64,000 bases of DNA from Streptomyces sp. S4.7. Its GTDB lineage: Bacteria; Actinomycetota; Actinomycetes; Streptomycetales; Streptomycetaceae. The notes beneath the pieces were generated by a model. The model made no database searches. It was not told where the DNA came from and saw only the letters and a program-made list of their open reading frames with translations. Below are positions 34,186 to 43,579 of the stretch, in pieces; the stretch's first letter is position 1, and each line of letters opens with the position of its first letter. The position numbers were made by a program, and so were the translations under genes. The stretch covers positions 5,890,001 through 5,954,000 of the forward strand of contig NZ_CP048397.1 of NCBI RefSeq assembly GCF_010384365.1, read 5' to 3'.

Positions 34186-35118
34186 TCAGCGCATCCGTAG
34201 GACGATCTTCCCCCGGCTGTGCGGCCGGGCGAGCTCCGCGTACGCCTCCCGGACCTGCTCGACGGGGTACGTGGCGCTGACGGCGACGCTGATCGCGCCC
34301 TCGGCGACCAGCGCCGCGAGCTCGGCCAGGACGTCCGCGCGGGCCGCGGCCATGTTCCCGTCGCTCTTGGTGCCGAACTTCTTCGCGGCGGGGAAGTCGA
34401 TGATCGTGTTGATGCGTACGGGGGCGACGCCCAGCCTCATGGCGAGTTCGACGTGGCCGCTTCCGTAGGTGTCGATGAACGCGTCCACGCCTTCGGGCGC
34501 CGCCGCACGAAGCTGCTCCTCGACACCCTCGATGCCCTCGCCGTACCCGATCGGCATCGCGCCGAGGGAGGCGAGCCACTCGTGATTGGCCTCGCCCGCG
34601 ACAGCGAGGACCCGCACGCCCTGACGGCGGAGGAGCTGGACGGCGAGGGAGCCCACCCCGCCCGCGGCGGCGCTGAGCGCGACCGTCTCGCCGGGCTCGG
34701 CCCCGACCGCCCGGACGGCGGCGTACGCGGTGGTGCCCGCCACGAACAGGGACCCCGCCACGTCCCAGCCGACAGCGGCGGGCTTGGGCGTCACCTGGTC
34801 CGCGGGGACGGCGACGTAATCCGCCTGCGCCGCGCGCCGGTTGGTGAACCCGATCACCTGCGCGCCGATCGTGGGTGTGGACACGGCGCTGCCCACGGCG
34901 ACGACCTCGCCCGCGAGGTCACTGCCCTGACCGGAGGGAAAAGTGGCAGGCCAGATGGCGTGCGCGAGCCCCTCGCGTACCCCGATCTCGCCGGGGTTGA
35001 GCCCCGCCGCCACCACTTCGACGACGACTTCGTCGGCGGCCGGGGCGGGTCTGGCTACGTCGGCGACGTACAGGACGTCGACCGCGCCGTACCGGTCGTA
35101 GCGGACGGCTCTGGGCAT
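34186..35118 (-). CDS. NADP-dependent medium-chain oxidoreductase (quinone oxidoreductase-like)
   Basis: A 310-residue zinc-independent MDR enzyme. The N-terminal GroES-like domain includes VVAAGLNPGEIGVREG and GSDLAGEVVAVGS. The Rossmann domain has SAAAGGVGSLAVQLLRRQG (AxxGGVG dinucleotide motif near residue 150). It ends LARPHSRGKIVLRMR, typical of NADP-dependent quinone reductase-like enzymes. No zinc-ligand cysteines are present. It lies 55 nt downstream of an aldo/keto reductase gene on the same strand, so the two are probably co-transcribed. Confidence 0.9.
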   Translation of the reverse strand: MPRAVRYDRYGAVDVLYVADVARPAPAADEVVVEVVAAGLNPGEIGVREGLAHAIWPATFPSGQGSDLAGEVVAVGSAVSTPTIGAQVIGFTNRRAAQADYVAVPADQVTPKPAAVGWDVAGSLFVAGTTAYAAVRAVGAEPGETVALSAAAGGVGSLAVQLLRRQGVRVLAVAGEANHEWLASLGAMPIGYGEGIEGVEEQLRAAAPEGVDAFIDTYGSGHVELAMRLGVAPVRINTIIDFPAAKKFGTKSDGNMAAARADVLAELAALVAEGAISVAVSATYPVEQVREAYAELARPHSRGKIVLRMR

Positions 35119-35173
35119 GCGAGTACTCCTTCGGGCTGGTCGGGACGGCCGGGCGGGACTCTGCGGAAACGGC

Positions 35174-36037
35174 CTAGCCGGCGATGGCGTCGAGTTCGGC
35201 GACCGCGTCGGCCGGCAGGCGCAGCTCGGCCGCGGCGATGTTCTCCCGCAGGTGGCCGACGGAAGAGGTGCCCGGGATCAGGACGGTGGTGGCCGAGCGC
35301 CGGAGCAGCCAGGCGAGCGCGACCTGCTGCGGTGAGGCGTTCAGGCGCGCGGCGACCGACGTCAGGGTCTCGGACTGCAACGGGCTGAAACCGCCGAGGG
35401 GAAAGAACGCGGCGAAGGCGATGTTCTCGGCCGCGCAGCGGTCCACCAGGGCGTCGTCCGACCGGTTGGCGAGGTTGTATAGGTTCTGGACGGTCACGAC
35501 AGGCGCGATGGACTCCGCCTCGGTCAGCTGGGCGTCGGAGACGCCGCTGAGGCCGAGGTGGCGGATCAGGCCCTGCTCGCGCAGCTCGGCCAGCGCGCCG
35601 AACGGCTCGGCGAGGGAGTCGGTGGAGGCACCCTCGGCGTCCATGCGGAGGTTGACCACATCGAGGACGTCCAGGCCCAGGTGGAGCAGATTCTCCTGGA
35701 CCTGGACCTTCAGGTCGGCGGGCTCCAGCGACGAGAACCAGCCGCCGTCGGCGCTGCGGCGCCCGCCGACCTTGGTGACGATGTGCAGGTCGGCGGGGTA
35801 GGGGTGCAGGGCTTCCCTGATCAGTTCGTTGACGACGGTGGGACCGTAGAAGTCGCTGGTGTCGATGTGCGTGACCCCGAGCGCGACCGCCTCGCGCAGT
35901 ACGGCGACAGCCTGTCCGGGGTCCTTCGGCGGTCCGAAGACACAGGGGCCCGCCAGTTGCATGGCTCCGTAACCCATCCGGCTGATCGTGAGACCCTCCG
36001 CCGGGGTGAGGGTTCCGCCGGAAACGGTGGTGGTCAT
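35174..36037 (-). CDS. Aldo/keto reductase
   Basis: A 287-residue (alpha/beta)8-barrel AKR. Catalytic Asp and Tyr lie in HIDTSDFYGP and Lys in LHIVTKVGG. The usual His position reads DVVNLRMDAEG, with Arg, as in a known subgroup of bacterial oxidoreductases (YdbC-like). NADPH contacts appear in LIPGTSSVGHLRENIAA near the C-terminus. ATG 36037 (MTTTVSGG) is preceded by a GAAGGAAGG-type site. It shares a transcript with the downstream MDR oxidoreductase, suggesting a detoxification pair. Confidence 0.9.
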   Translation of the reverse strand: MTTTVSGGTLTPAEGLTISRMGYGAMQLAGPCVFGPPKDPGQAVAVLREAVALGVTHIDTSDFYGPTVVNELIREALHPYPADLHIVTKVGGRRSADGGWFSSLEPADLKVQVQENLLHLGLDVLDVVNLRMDAEGASTDSLAEPFGALAELREQGLIRHLGLSGVSDAQLTEAESIAPVVTVQNLYNLANRSDDALVDRCAAENIAFAAFFPLGGFSPLQSETLTSVAARLNASPQQVALAWLLRRSATTVLIPGTSSVGHLRENIAAAELRLPADAVAELDAIAG

Positions 36038-36186
36038 GTCGCGCCTTCCTTCTTCTCTCTCGCCTGCCGGACAGATCATCCAGGGCATACAGGATGACTT
36101 GCCCATTTCTCAGCTTTCCTCCCCGCGTGATGATCTCGGCTGTAGGCCGATCCGGCGCGATTCCGCAGCCGCCGGGCGGCGGTCCG

Positions 36187-37287
36187 TCACGGTCGGCGGC
36201 CGAAGAACTCGACCTCCGCCACGGCGATCCGGCGGCCCTCCCCGGTGCCGTACGCCGAGTTGACGGTGAACCTGGCCCGTACGGTCTCCGAGCCGCGCAG
36301 ATCGAAGGTCTGCTCACCCGCCTGGTCCCGCAGCCGGACCGTACGGGTGGTCAGCTCGCCGTCCCGCGAGGTCAGCAGCACGGTGATCCCGGCCGGGCGG
36401 GCCTGTGTGAGGAACTCGTCCTTGCGTGCGGAGGTCCCCGAGAACACGATCAGCTTCGTCAGCCGCACCGGCTGCGCGAAGTCGCACTCCAGGAACTCCC
36501 CGATACCGTCCCCGGTCTCCTTCGGCGCCCAGTAACGGTTGTTGAACCCGTCGACGGCCGCGCCCGCCGGATGGCCTTTCGCGGCGCCGGAGGCGCGGCA
36601 CTCGGCGGGCGGTACCGACTCGGGCTTCCCCGTCTCCTCCTTCGCGACGCCGAACAGCCCCGCCAGATGGGGGAGCGCGAACCAGATCCCCACCGCCAGC
36701 AGGATCAGCACGATCGGCAGACCGATCCGGGGCCTCTGCCATCCGCGTCGTGGGCGTGTCCCCGCCACGGGGGACTGCCGGGGGCCGCGAGTGAGGAGCC
36801 GGCGCCACCACGGCGGGCGGATCGCGGGGGGCGGACCCGGGTCCAGGAGGAGTGCGCAGCGGACGCAGAGCGTGCGGTCGGGGGTGTTCTCCGTACGGCA
36901 GTGGGGGCAGACGACCGGAGTCCCGGCGCCGGCGGGCGGCGTCGGCGGCTCCGCGACAGCGGGGCGGGTATCCGGGTCCGACCACGCGTCGGGGCCGGGC
37001 GCGGCCCGGTCCGCGCTCTCGCCGGGGCGTCTGGGCGCGCCGACCGTGGAGGGCGGGGGAGCGGAGTCCGGAGGTGTGGTCGGGGGCGGGGGTACGGACG
37101 GTCCCCCAGCCGCAGCGGATGGCTCCGCCACACGCGGCGCCGGGTCGGGCGCGGCCCCGGCCTCCGCCGCCGGAGCCGGGGGCGCAGTCGAAGACCCCTC
37201 GTCCGGCTCCCACGCGAGGAACGCCTCGCACGACGCACAGAACTCCCGCCCCGGCGCGTTCCGGTGCCCGCACGTCTCGCAGATCAC
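36187..37287 (-). CDS. CIS-operon membrane protein: two zinc ribbons, TM helix, discoidin-like C-terminal domain
   Basis: A 366-residue protein. The first zinc ribbon uses Cys3, Cys6, Cys17 and Cys20, and a second uses Cys127, Cys130, Cys141 and Cys144, with a Pro/Ala-rich linker between. A membrane helix spans about 189-210 (LPIVLILLAVGIWFALPHLA). Residues about 230-366 form an F5/8C or NADase-type glycan-binding-like domain (HPAGAAVDGFNNRYWAP, ARFTVNSAYGTGEGRRIAVA). The GTG start overlaps the stop of tail protein I, making this the last gene of the CIS operon. An N-in/C-out topology would let it link the cytoplasmic injector to the envelope. Confidence 0.82.
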   Translation of the reverse strand: MICETCGHRNAPGREFCASCEAFLAWEPDEGSSTAPPAPAAEAGAAPDPAPRVAEPSAAAGGPSVPPPPTTPPDSAPPPSTVGAPRRPGESADRAAPGPDAWSDPDTRPAVAEPPTPPAGAGTPVVCPHCRTENTPDRTLCVRCALLLDPGPPPAIRPPWWRRLLTRGPRQSPVAGTRPRRGWQRPRIGLPIVLILLAVGIWFALPHLAGLFGVAKEETGKPESVPPAECRASGAAKGHPAGAAVDGFNNRYWAPKETGDGIGEFLECDFAQPVRLTKLIVFSGTSARKDEFLTQARPAGITVLLTSRDGELTTRTVRLRDQAGEQTFDLRGSETVRARFTVNSAYGTGEGRRIAVAEVEFFGRRP

Positions 37288-37892
37288 CCCTCCGCACCCC
37301 CCACGCCGGTGTCCCCGTCCCCGTTTCCGTTCCTGTTTCCGTCTCCGTCCCTGTCCGGCGGCAGGAGTTCCAGCGAGAACCCGACGTGTGCCGGGACCTC
37401 CGTGTCGATCAGCTCCTCCAGCCGCACCCGGTCCAGGGGTCGGCCTTCGGCGGCCCTGACCCGGATCGTCACCCAGGGGACGGGCCGACCCGGCAGCGGC
37501 GTGTTCGGGCTCGTCGACCAGGCGGTGCCGCCGCTCTCGGCGATCTCCGGCTCCGTGCCCGTCTCCAGCCGGACCGCTTCGGCCAGTCCGCCCAGCGTTC
37601 CGCGCCGCGCGTGCCGGGCCACGGCCCCGCGTACGGCGGTCCTGCGATGGTCCGTGGGGCTGTCCTCGTGCGGCTCGACCGCGACCCAGCCGGCCAGCCA
37701 GTCGAGGAAGTCGTCCGGGGCGGTGCGGTGGTCCAGATACGCGGGCACGTTGTCGATCGTCAGCAGGAGCGGGGCCAGGACTTCGTCCAGCGCGTCGAGG
37801 AAGCGCCGCAGGAAGTCCTGTTCCAGGTAGACGGCGGGCAGTTGGTCGATCAGGGGGTGCGGCGTCGGCAGGCCGGGGACGGCGGCACGCAT
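37284..37892 (-). CDS. Phage tail protein I-like baseplate protein of the CIS
   Basis: A 202-residue homologue of P2 gpI / Afp12-type proteins: HPLIDQLPAVYLEQDFLRRF at the start, LDALDEVLAPLLLTIDNVPA, then FLDWLAGWVAVE, the hallmark of this family. The C-terminal beta region (ITVRVRAAEG-like, AHVGFSLELLP) probably contacts the baseplate wedge. The gene starts 4 nt after the baseplate J gene and overlaps the zinc-ribbon gene by 4 nt. Confidence 0.9.
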   Translation of the reverse strand: MRAAVPGLPTPHPLIDQLPAVYLEQDFLRRFLDALDEVLAPLLLTIDNVPAYLDHRTAPDDFLDWLAGWVAVEPHEDSPTDHRRTAVRGAVARHARRGTLGGLAEAVRLETGTEPEIAESGGTAWSTSPNTPLPGRPVPWVTIRVRAAEGRPLDRVRLEELIDTEVPAHVGFSLELLPPDRDGDGNRNGNGDGDTGVGGAEG

Positions 37893-37896
37893 CGGA

Positions 37897-39951
37897 TCAG
37901 GCTCCTCTCACCCGGAGTTGGTGTTCGTAGCTGAAGACCAGCGCGTGCCGGTCCAGCGGGATCTTCGTGGTCGCGTCGGTACGTTCACCGGTCTCCGGAT
38001 CGGCGCGGTAGAGCCGTACGTCCTCCACCAGGTCCACGCCCGGCACCCGTTGCAGCACGGCGAACGCCTCACCCGACTGGACCGGCCGACCGAACGGCCA
38101 CCCCTGACCGGCCGGGCCGCCGGTGAGCGGGTTGAAGTACCCGTACAGTGCGGACAGCGCCGTCTCCCGCACCCTCTCGACCACGGCTCCGCGCTCCGCC
38201 TGCACCGACGCGACGACGGTGACGCCCTGGTAGAACGGCGGCCCGACCGCCAGCCGGGTACCGATGGGCCGCCGTGCGTTCAGATGCTCCGAGATCAGGG
38301 CGAGCGTCTGCGCGGGCGGGACGAGTTCGCCGAACTCGATCCGGCCCCGCACGTCGCCGCGTCCGGCGGGCACGATGAGCAGCCGCACCCCGCCCGCGTC
38401 GCTCCCGCTCCCCTCACTGCCGCCCGTGCCGCCTCCACCCGCCTTGCCTTCGCCCGCACTTCGGCCACCGGCCGCCGCCGCGGCGCCGTCCCCGGTCCTG
38501 TCGTCCTTCGCGTCCGCCCGGATGCAGTGCACGCGCGCCGCGTCCGGGGCGATCTCGCGCGCCAGCAGTTCGTAGTCGTGCGGGACGACCGCCCGGTGCA
38601 GCGTCCGCAGCGTCATCGGCCCGCGCACCCGGGCGCTGTCGACGCTCTCGCCGTCGACCCCGCCGAGCGCGGGCCGCCGGTTCTCCACCCGCGCCACGTA
38701 CGGGATCGCGCCCCGCAGGACCCGCAGCGTGGACCGCGCGACATTGCCGCGCAGCCCGCCGCCCGTGCGGTACGACCGCACGCGGACGGTGGCGCCCTTC
38801 ACCGGCACCCGGCCGTAGTAGCGGATGCCGCCGTCCCGTTCCCGTACCGCGGGGCCGAACTCCACCCGCCCGGAGTTCGCGTCCAGCGTGACATGCCGGT
38901 CCTCGGGCCCGGAGTGTGCGAAGTCGTCCACGCGGGTCCACCGTTCGGCGTCCGCCCCCGCCCCGGGACCGGTCACCTCGACCACGAACTCACCGGGCAC
39001 CACGGGCGGCCGGGCCAGCCCGAAGGCCTGGCCCGGCACTCCCTCGGCCTGCCCCAGCACCTCGTCGGTGACGGTCTCGGCGTGCTCGGCCGGGACGGTC
39101 GCGCCGACCGTGAACGCGGTGACCCCGCGGACCACCGGCGGTGCCACGTACGTCGGCTGGCCCGGCTCCGCCTCGATCAGCCGGCAGCGCAGCCAGCCCC
39201 CGGTCCGCCGCACCACGGTCGCGGTCGCATGGGTCCTCGGCAGATGCAGGATCAGCTCGCCGGACCGGTTGAAGCCGCCGGTGTCGTCCTTCTCGATCTC
39301 GCAGACCGTCCAGGCGCCGCCGTCCCACGCCTCCCAGAGGACCGGTGGACGCAGCGGGTCGACACCGACACCCTCCACCGTGCAGTCCAGCCGCAGCGCG
39401 AGGACGCCCGCCGGTACGGGGGCGGACAGACCCACGTACAGACAGTCGTCGACGGCGGGCGCAGCCCCGAAACAGGGCACGTCCCGGCCGAGCGCCAGCT
39501 CCTCCGTCCGGTCGGCCGCCTCACCGCCCGAGGGCCGGGTGGCGAGATGGGCGAAGTCGCACGGCACGATCGACAGGGCCTCGGAGGTGGTGAAGACGAC
39601 CGCCTCCTCCGTCTCCGTACGGATGGTGGCGACCTCTGTTCCGGCGCGCACCACCACCGGTTCCGGCCGGGGCGCGGACAGCCGGAACGTCACATCGGTG
39701 TGCGCGGCCGTGGGCGGATGGAGCTGTACGCCGATCAGGTCGAGGAAGGTGAGATAGCTCTTCTCCGGGACGCGGTTCACCCGGTAGACGAGCTGGTCGA
39801 CCATGCTCGCGAACGCCTCGATCAGGGTGACTCCGGGATCCGACACGTTGTGGTCGGTCCACTCCGGACAGCGCTGCTGTACCCGGCGTTTGGCCTCGTC
39901 CACCAGGCCCTGGAAGGTGCGGTCGTCCAGTCGCGGACGGGGCAGCGTCAC
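37897..39951 (-). CDS. Baseplate J-like wedge protein of the CIS
   Basis: A 684-residue baseplate assembly protein (Afp11/gpJ type). The N-terminus VTLPRPRLDDRTFQGLVDEA and DHNVSDPGVTLIEAFASMVD is characteristic of CIS baseplate J proteins, which form the wedge ring that triggers sheath contraction. A Gly/Ser/Ala-rich low-complexity loop lies near residues 495-535. The GTG start at 39951 overlaps the stop of the gp25 gene (GTGA). The C-terminal segment VLQRVPGVDLVEDVRLYRAD is also typical. Confidence 0.92.
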   Translation of the reverse strand: MTLPRPRLDDRTFQGLVDEAKRRVQQRCPEWTDHNVSDPGVTLIEAFASMVDQLVYRVNRVPEKSYLTFLDLIGVQLHPPTAAHTDVTFRLSAPRPEPVVVRAGTEVATIRTETEEAVVFTTSEALSIVPCDFAHLATRPSGGEAADRTEELALGRDVPCFGAAPAVDDCLYVGLSAPVPAGVLALRLDCTVEGVGVDPLRPPVLWEAWDGGAWTVCEIEKDDTGGFNRSGELILHLPRTHATATVVRRTGGWLRCRLIEAEPGQPTYVAPPVVRGVTAFTVGATVPAEHAETVTDEVLGQAEGVPGQAFGLARPPVVPGEFVVEVTGPGAGADAERWTRVDDFAHSGPEDRHVTLDANSGRVEFGPAVRERDGGIRYYGRVPVKGATVRVRSYRTGGGLRGNVARSTLRVLRGAIPYVARVENRRPALGGVDGESVDSARVRGPMTLRTLHRAVVPHDYELLAREIAPDAARVHCIRADAKDDRTGDGAAAAAGGRSAGEGKAGGGGTGGSEGSGSDAGGVRLLIVPAGRGDVRGRIEFGELVPPAQTLALISEHLNARRPIGTRLAVGPPFYQGVTVVASVQAERGAVVERVRETALSALYGYFNPLTGGPAGQGWPFGRPVQSGEAFAVLQRVPGVDLVEDVRLYRADPETGERTDATTKIPLDRHALVFSYEHQLRVRGA

Positions 39952-40379
39952 GCGCCCGCCTCCTCGTCGTCGGCCGATTCCTCGGCGTGCTGCGGGATCA
40001 CGTAGAAGGGGAAGACGAGGTTGCGCGGGTCGTTGGAGCCGCGCACCGTGTAGCCGATGTCGATGTAGAGCACCCCGGTGTCGGCCTCGTCGAACCGGAC
40101 GACGACCTCGGTGACCTCGATCCGGGGCTCCCAGCGCTCCAGCGCCAGCCTTACCTCGTAGGCGAGTTGACCGGCCGTGCCCGCGTCGGCCGGGGCGAAC
40201 ACGTAGTCGTTGACGGCGCAGCCGAACTCCGGTCGCATCGGCCGCTCGCCCGGCGACGTCGCGAGGATCAGCCGGATCGACTCCTCCAGGGCGTGTTCGC
40301 CGCGCACGAGGGCGATGGACCCGGTCGCGTCCGTACGCGGTGGGAACGCCCAGCCCGCGCCGATGAACTGCTGTCCCAT
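39948..40379 (-). CDS. GPW/gp25-family baseplate protein
   Basis: A 143-residue gp25 homologue, the small lysozyme-fold wedge protein joining baseplate to sheath. Signature: AFPPRTDATGSIALVRGEHA, ESIRLILATSPGERPMRPEF then GCAVNDYVFAPAD. The length matches the family (about 130-145). It sits between the PAAR and baseplate J genes, as in other CIS operons, and overlaps the latter by 4 nt. Confidence 0.95.
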   Translation of the reverse strand: MGQQFIGAGWAFPPRTDATGSIALVRGEHALEESIRLILATSPGERPMRPEFGCAVNDYVFAPADAGTAGQLAYEVRLALERWEPRIEVTEVVVRFDEADTGVLYIDIGYTVRGSNDPRNLVFPFYVIPQHAEESADDEEAGA

Positions 40380-40388
40380 GCGCCCCCG

Positions 40389-40682
40389 TCACCCACCGAT
40401 CAGTACGGTCGGGCAGCCCGACACGACCGGTGAGCCGCAGCCCGCCAGGTCGCCGGCGCGGGCGGCCGGACTGCCGCCGATCAGCACGCTCGAACTGCCG
40501 GGCGGCGCGATCACGGACGGCGGGTGGGCGGCGGGGGAGGTGCAGTGGTGCGGGGTGCCGACCGTCGCGGCGGGCTTGCCGCCGATCAGCACGGACGGCA
40601 CACCGGGCGGTCCCACGGTGCCGGGGTGCCCTGTGGGGTCGCCGACCCGGGCGGCTGCGGCTGCTGCCGACATGCGGTCCAC
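40389..40682 (-). CDS. PAAR-motif spike tip protein
   Basis: A 97-residue PAAR protein that caps the spike: ARVGDPTGHPGTV, VLIGGKPAATVGTPHHCTSP and VLIGGSPAARAGDLAGCGSP, ending GCPTVLIGG. His and Cys residues in these repeats (HHC, GCGSP, GCP) are the expected zinc ligands of the cone. The start may be ATG 40682 or ATG 40673. It follows the VgrG-like gene by 52 nt, and no effector domain is fused to it. Confidence 0.93.
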   Translation of the reverse strand: MDRMSAAAAAARVGDPTGHPGTVGPPGVPSVLIGGKPAATVGTPHHCTSPAAHPPSVIAPPGSSSVLIGGSPAARAGDLAGCGSPVVSGCPTVLIGG

Positions 40683-40734
40683 TCCTGTCCGTGGTTGTCC
40701 GGGCTCTCTTCTCCCGTGAGTTGCTGACTCGGTG

Positions 40735-42735
40735 TCAATTGAGCTTGATCATGGGGGCGTTGACCGACACCGAGCCTCCGCTCCTGACGTCCGTACGCCG
40801 TGTGCCGTCGACCGTGACCTGGCCGCCGCGCACCTCCACCGAACCGCCGCTGGAGAGCACGACTCTGCCGCTCCCGCCGTCCACGGAGACACCGCTGCGG
40901 GACGTCAACGTGACGCTGCCACCGGCGAGTTCGAGTGCTCCGCTCCCGGCGTCCAGCGCCACCCCGTCGGCCGCCTTGATGGAGACCCGCTCTTTGGCCT
41001 CGATCGTCACGCTGCCGTCGCTGTTGATGACGATCGCGGTGCCCTTGCGGTCCAGATCGATGGTGAGTTTCCCGTCGCCCGTGCGGAGCCGTACGCCTTG
41101 CGGACCGTTCGCCGCGTCGAGCAGCTCCAGTTGATTCCCGCTCCTGGACGCGAAGGCGCGGCGGTTCACGGCGCCGCTGGTCGGGTCGACGAGTTCAGCG
41201 CCGGTGCCGCCGCCCGGAGCGCCCGCACCGGCACCCGCAGCACCAGCGGCACCACCAGCGGCACCACCAGCGGCACCACCGGCGGAGCCACCCGCGGTCG
41301 GACCGGCCACCGCTCCGCCGCCGCCCGCGTTCCCGCCGCCCGGCCGGTCCTGCCCGTTGTACAGCCCCGCCAAGACGAACGGCCGGTCCAGGTGCCCGTG
41401 CTCGAAACCGACCAGCACCTCGTCCCCGACCTCCGGGATGAACGCCTCGCCGCCGCCCGTACCGCCCGACTGCGCCGTGCGCGCCCAGTCGCTCGCGTAC
41501 TCGTCCGACAGCCAAGGGAAGCGGACCTTCACCCGCCCCGACCCCTCCGGATCCTGGGTGTCCGTCACCGTCCCGCTGACCAGCCCCGCACACCTTCCAC
41601 CCCCGCCGGAACCGCCGGAGCCGCCCGATCCCGCGCCGCCACCGGTCAGACCGAACAGCGAACGCTCCTGCTGCCCGGAGACCGTGATCCACGTCTCGTA
41701 CCCGCGTACGGCGTCGAAGACATGGCGCGACGACGTCACCGTGTACCGGCCCTCGAACGGCGCGCCCACCGCGTTCAGCGCCACCGCGCTGCCCGCCCGG
41801 ACCGCCGGATTCCCCCGGATGACCGCCTCCAGCTCCGCGAACGAGCCGGCGATCCGTTCCGCCAGGGCCTTGGCCGCCTGGTCCACCTGCGCCTGCGCGC
41901 CGTACGCCGCGTCGGTCACGACGAAACGCGCCTCACCGAAGGGCGCGGACACCTCCGCCGCCGTCACCCCCAGCTCCAGCGTCGACGACGTCCCCGCCGG
42001 AGCCTTGCCCACCAGCGGCTGCTTCGCCTGGACGTCCCAGCCGCGCACCTCCACCTCGGAGACCTGCTCGGCGGCGGACACCCCGGCCCGGCAGCGGAGC
42101 AGATTGCTGCCGAGCTCCAGCACGAGCGGATCGCGGTCGGCCCGCGCCGACCCGTCCGGCGCCGAACTCGCCTCCGCCGGCCGGGTGATGTGCACCTGCC
42201 CCTCCCGCACGTATGCCTGGGCACCCGCCTCCTCGGCGAGCCCGCGCACGAACTCCCAGTCGGTGATGTTGGGTTGGGCGATGTGCTCCAGTACGGGCCC
42301 CGCGACGTCCACCGTGCCGGGTTTCAGGCCCGCGCGCTGGGCGACCTGGCCGCAGATGTCGGCGAGCGTCATGTTCTGGTAACTGGCCACCCGGCGCCCC
42401 CGGAACAGCCGGTGCGACTCGTCCAGACCCCGTACGACCGTGAAGGTGCCCGTCTCGTCCAGCTCCACCTCCAGCGCCGTGACCACGCCGTCCAGCAGCG
42501 GCTTCGGCGCGGTGTCGCCACCCGCGCGGGCCAGCAGCCGCGCCTCGCTGCCGATCTTCAGCCCGGTCTGCTCCAGCAAAACCCGGTCGGGGTCCCGGAA
42601 CCGCAGCAGGAAGAGGTCCGGGAGCGTACGGCTGTCGTCCACGTATCCCTCGACCAGGGTGTTCACGAACTTCGCCGACAGCGCCGTGCCGCCGAACTCG
42701 ACCACCAGCGCGGTCGCGACGCCCTGCCCGGTCAT
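40735..42735 (-). CDS. VgrG/gpD-like central spike protein of the CIS
   Basis: A 666-residue spike. Residues about 1-360 form the gp27-like hub (FVNTLVEGYVDDSRTLPDLF, DWEFVRGLAEEAGAQAYVRE). Residues about 385-455 form the gp5 OB-fold (GTVTDTQDPEGSGRVKVRFP, EVLVGFEHGHLDRPFVLAGL). A Gly/Ala linker encoded by short tandem repeats follows. The C-terminal 160 residues are a beta-helix needle (LTSRSGVSVDGGSGRVVLSS, VSVNAPMIKLN). There is no C-terminal toxin. Its start overlaps the stop of the LysM protein gene by 4 nt. Confidence 0.93.
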   Translation of the reverse strand: MTGQGVATALVVEFGGTALSAKFVNTLVEGYVDDSRTLPDLFLLRFRDPDRVLLEQTGLKIGSEARLLARAGGDTAPKPLLDGVVTALEVELDETGTFTVVRGLDESHRLFRGRRVASYQNMTLADICGQVAQRAGLKPGTVDVAGPVLEHIAQPNITDWEFVRGLAEEAGAQAYVREGQVHITRPAEASSAPDGSARADRDPLVLELGSNLLRCRAGVSAAEQVSEVEVRGWDVQAKQPLVGKAPAGTSSTLELGVTAAEVSAPFGEARFVVTDAAYGAQAQVDQAAKALAERIAGSFAELEAVIRGNPAVRAGSAVALNAVGAPFEGRYTVTSSRHVFDAVRGYETWITVSGQQERSLFGLTGGGAGSGGSGGSGGGGRCAGLVSGTVTDTQDPEGSGRVKVRFPWLSDEYASDWARTAQSGGTGGGEAFIPEVGDEVLVGFEHGHLDRPFVLAGLYNGQDRPGGGNAGGGGAVAGPTAGGSAGGAAGGAAGGAAGAAGAGAGAPGGGTGAELVDPTSGAVNRRAFASRSGNQLELLDAANGPQGVRLRTGDGKLTIDLDRKGTAIVINSDGSVTIEAKERVSIKAADGVALDAGSGALELAGGSVTLTSRSGVSVDGGSGRVVLSSGGSVEVRGGQVTVDGTRRTDVRSGGSVSVNAPMIKLN
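41245..41280 (-). repeat. 12-bp tandem repeat in the spike gene linker
   Basis: Three exact copies of a 12-bp unit (AGCGGCACCACC on the plus strand) encode part of the Gly/Ala linker between the OB-fold and the beta-helix of the spike. Such repeats can expand or contract in frame and so alter linker length. Confidence 0.8.
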
Positions 42736-43574
42736 CGGCCCCGCCTCCCGGCGACACCGGTCACGGCACCGTCGTACCCACCCGGGTCCCGGTCCGAGCC
42801 GTCCCGCAGGCGGCTCAGCTCGTCCAGGGCCGGCAGCAGGAGCTGCGTACCCGGGGCGAGGCGCATCGGGTCGTCGATGTCGTTCGCCTCGGCGATCACC
42901 CGCCACGCGCCGGCGTCGCCGTACTCCCGGTGGGCCAGCGACGGCAGCGAGTCCCCGGCGGCGACCCGGTGCACGCGACGCGCGGTCAGCGCGCCCGAGG
43001 TCGGGTTCTGCCCCGGCGTCTCGCCGCTGATCTCCTCCATCGTGACCTGGCAGACCGCCCGGATCGGCACCCCGGAGGTGGTGAACAGCGTGTATTTCGC
43101 GGCGACTTGGCTGACGTATCCCGGGAACCCCGTCAACCCTCCCCAGTGGAAGACCACCCATGGCGGCGAGGACCGCTGCTGCTGCCGAGTCTCGTTCGTC
43201 GGCACACAGCACGCGAACAACTGCTCCACCGAGTTCACGACGCGGGTGTCCTGGGTGTCGCTCGCGTCGAAGAACATCTCGACGGTCAACTTGCTCGGCT
43301 GCGACCCCTGATACTCCGGCGGGCCGGAACTCTTCGCCCCCTTGGCAGGAGTCCGCTTCCACGACGCCGCCTTGGTGAGGCTCAACTCCTTCGGGTTGAA
43401 CTGGAAGTCGATCCGGCCGCACGGTCCGCCGGGCGTGAGACCTCCGCCGGTCGGTGGTGTCCGAAGCTCCAGATAGGCGTGCTCCAGCTTGGGCCGGGCC
43501 GAACCGCCCTTCCCGGCCGAGGCCACCCCCGACGTACCGGCGGCGCTGAAGGCGATGGGTCCCGCCGTGCTCAT
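42732..43574 (-). CDS. LysM-domain CIS tube-initiation/baseplate protein (Afp7-like)
   Basis: A 280-residue protein. The N-terminal part (residues about 28-190) has the CIS tube-protein pattern KLEHAYLELRTPPTGGG, DFQFNPKELSLTKAASWKRT and VVFHWGGLTGFPGYVSQVAA. A LysM domain follows (about 205-255: VHRVAAGDSLPSLAHREYGD, LAPGTQLLLP). In Afp and PVC this protein bridges the inner tube to the spike. It lies between the tube and spike genes, as expected, and ends with an Arg-rich tail. Confidence 0.9.
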   Translation of the reverse strand: MSTAGPIAFSAAGTSGVASAGKGGSARPKLEHAYLELRTPPTGGGLTPGGPCGRIDFQFNPKELSLTKAASWKRTPAKGAKSSGPPEYQGSQPSKLTVEMFFDASDTQDTRVVNSVEQLFACCVPTNETRQQQRSSPPWVVFHWGGLTGFPGYVSQVAAKYTLFTTSGVPIRAVCQVTMEEISGETPGQNPTSGALTARRVHRVAAGDSLPSLAHREYGDAGAWRVIAEANDIDDPMRLAPGTQLLLPALDELSRLRDGSDRDPGGYDGAVTGVAGRRGR

Positions 43575-43579
43575 GGCGC

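Noticed and set aside
33828-34280. Plus-strand open frame of 150 codons
   Set aside because: Irregular composition, no ribosome binding site and overlap with the end of the MDR oxidoreductase gene; no domain.
36099-36114. Possible fifth CIS box (contains TTGCCCAT) upstream of the aldo/keto reductase
   Set aside because: The second half is missing, and the gene is not part of the CIS locus.
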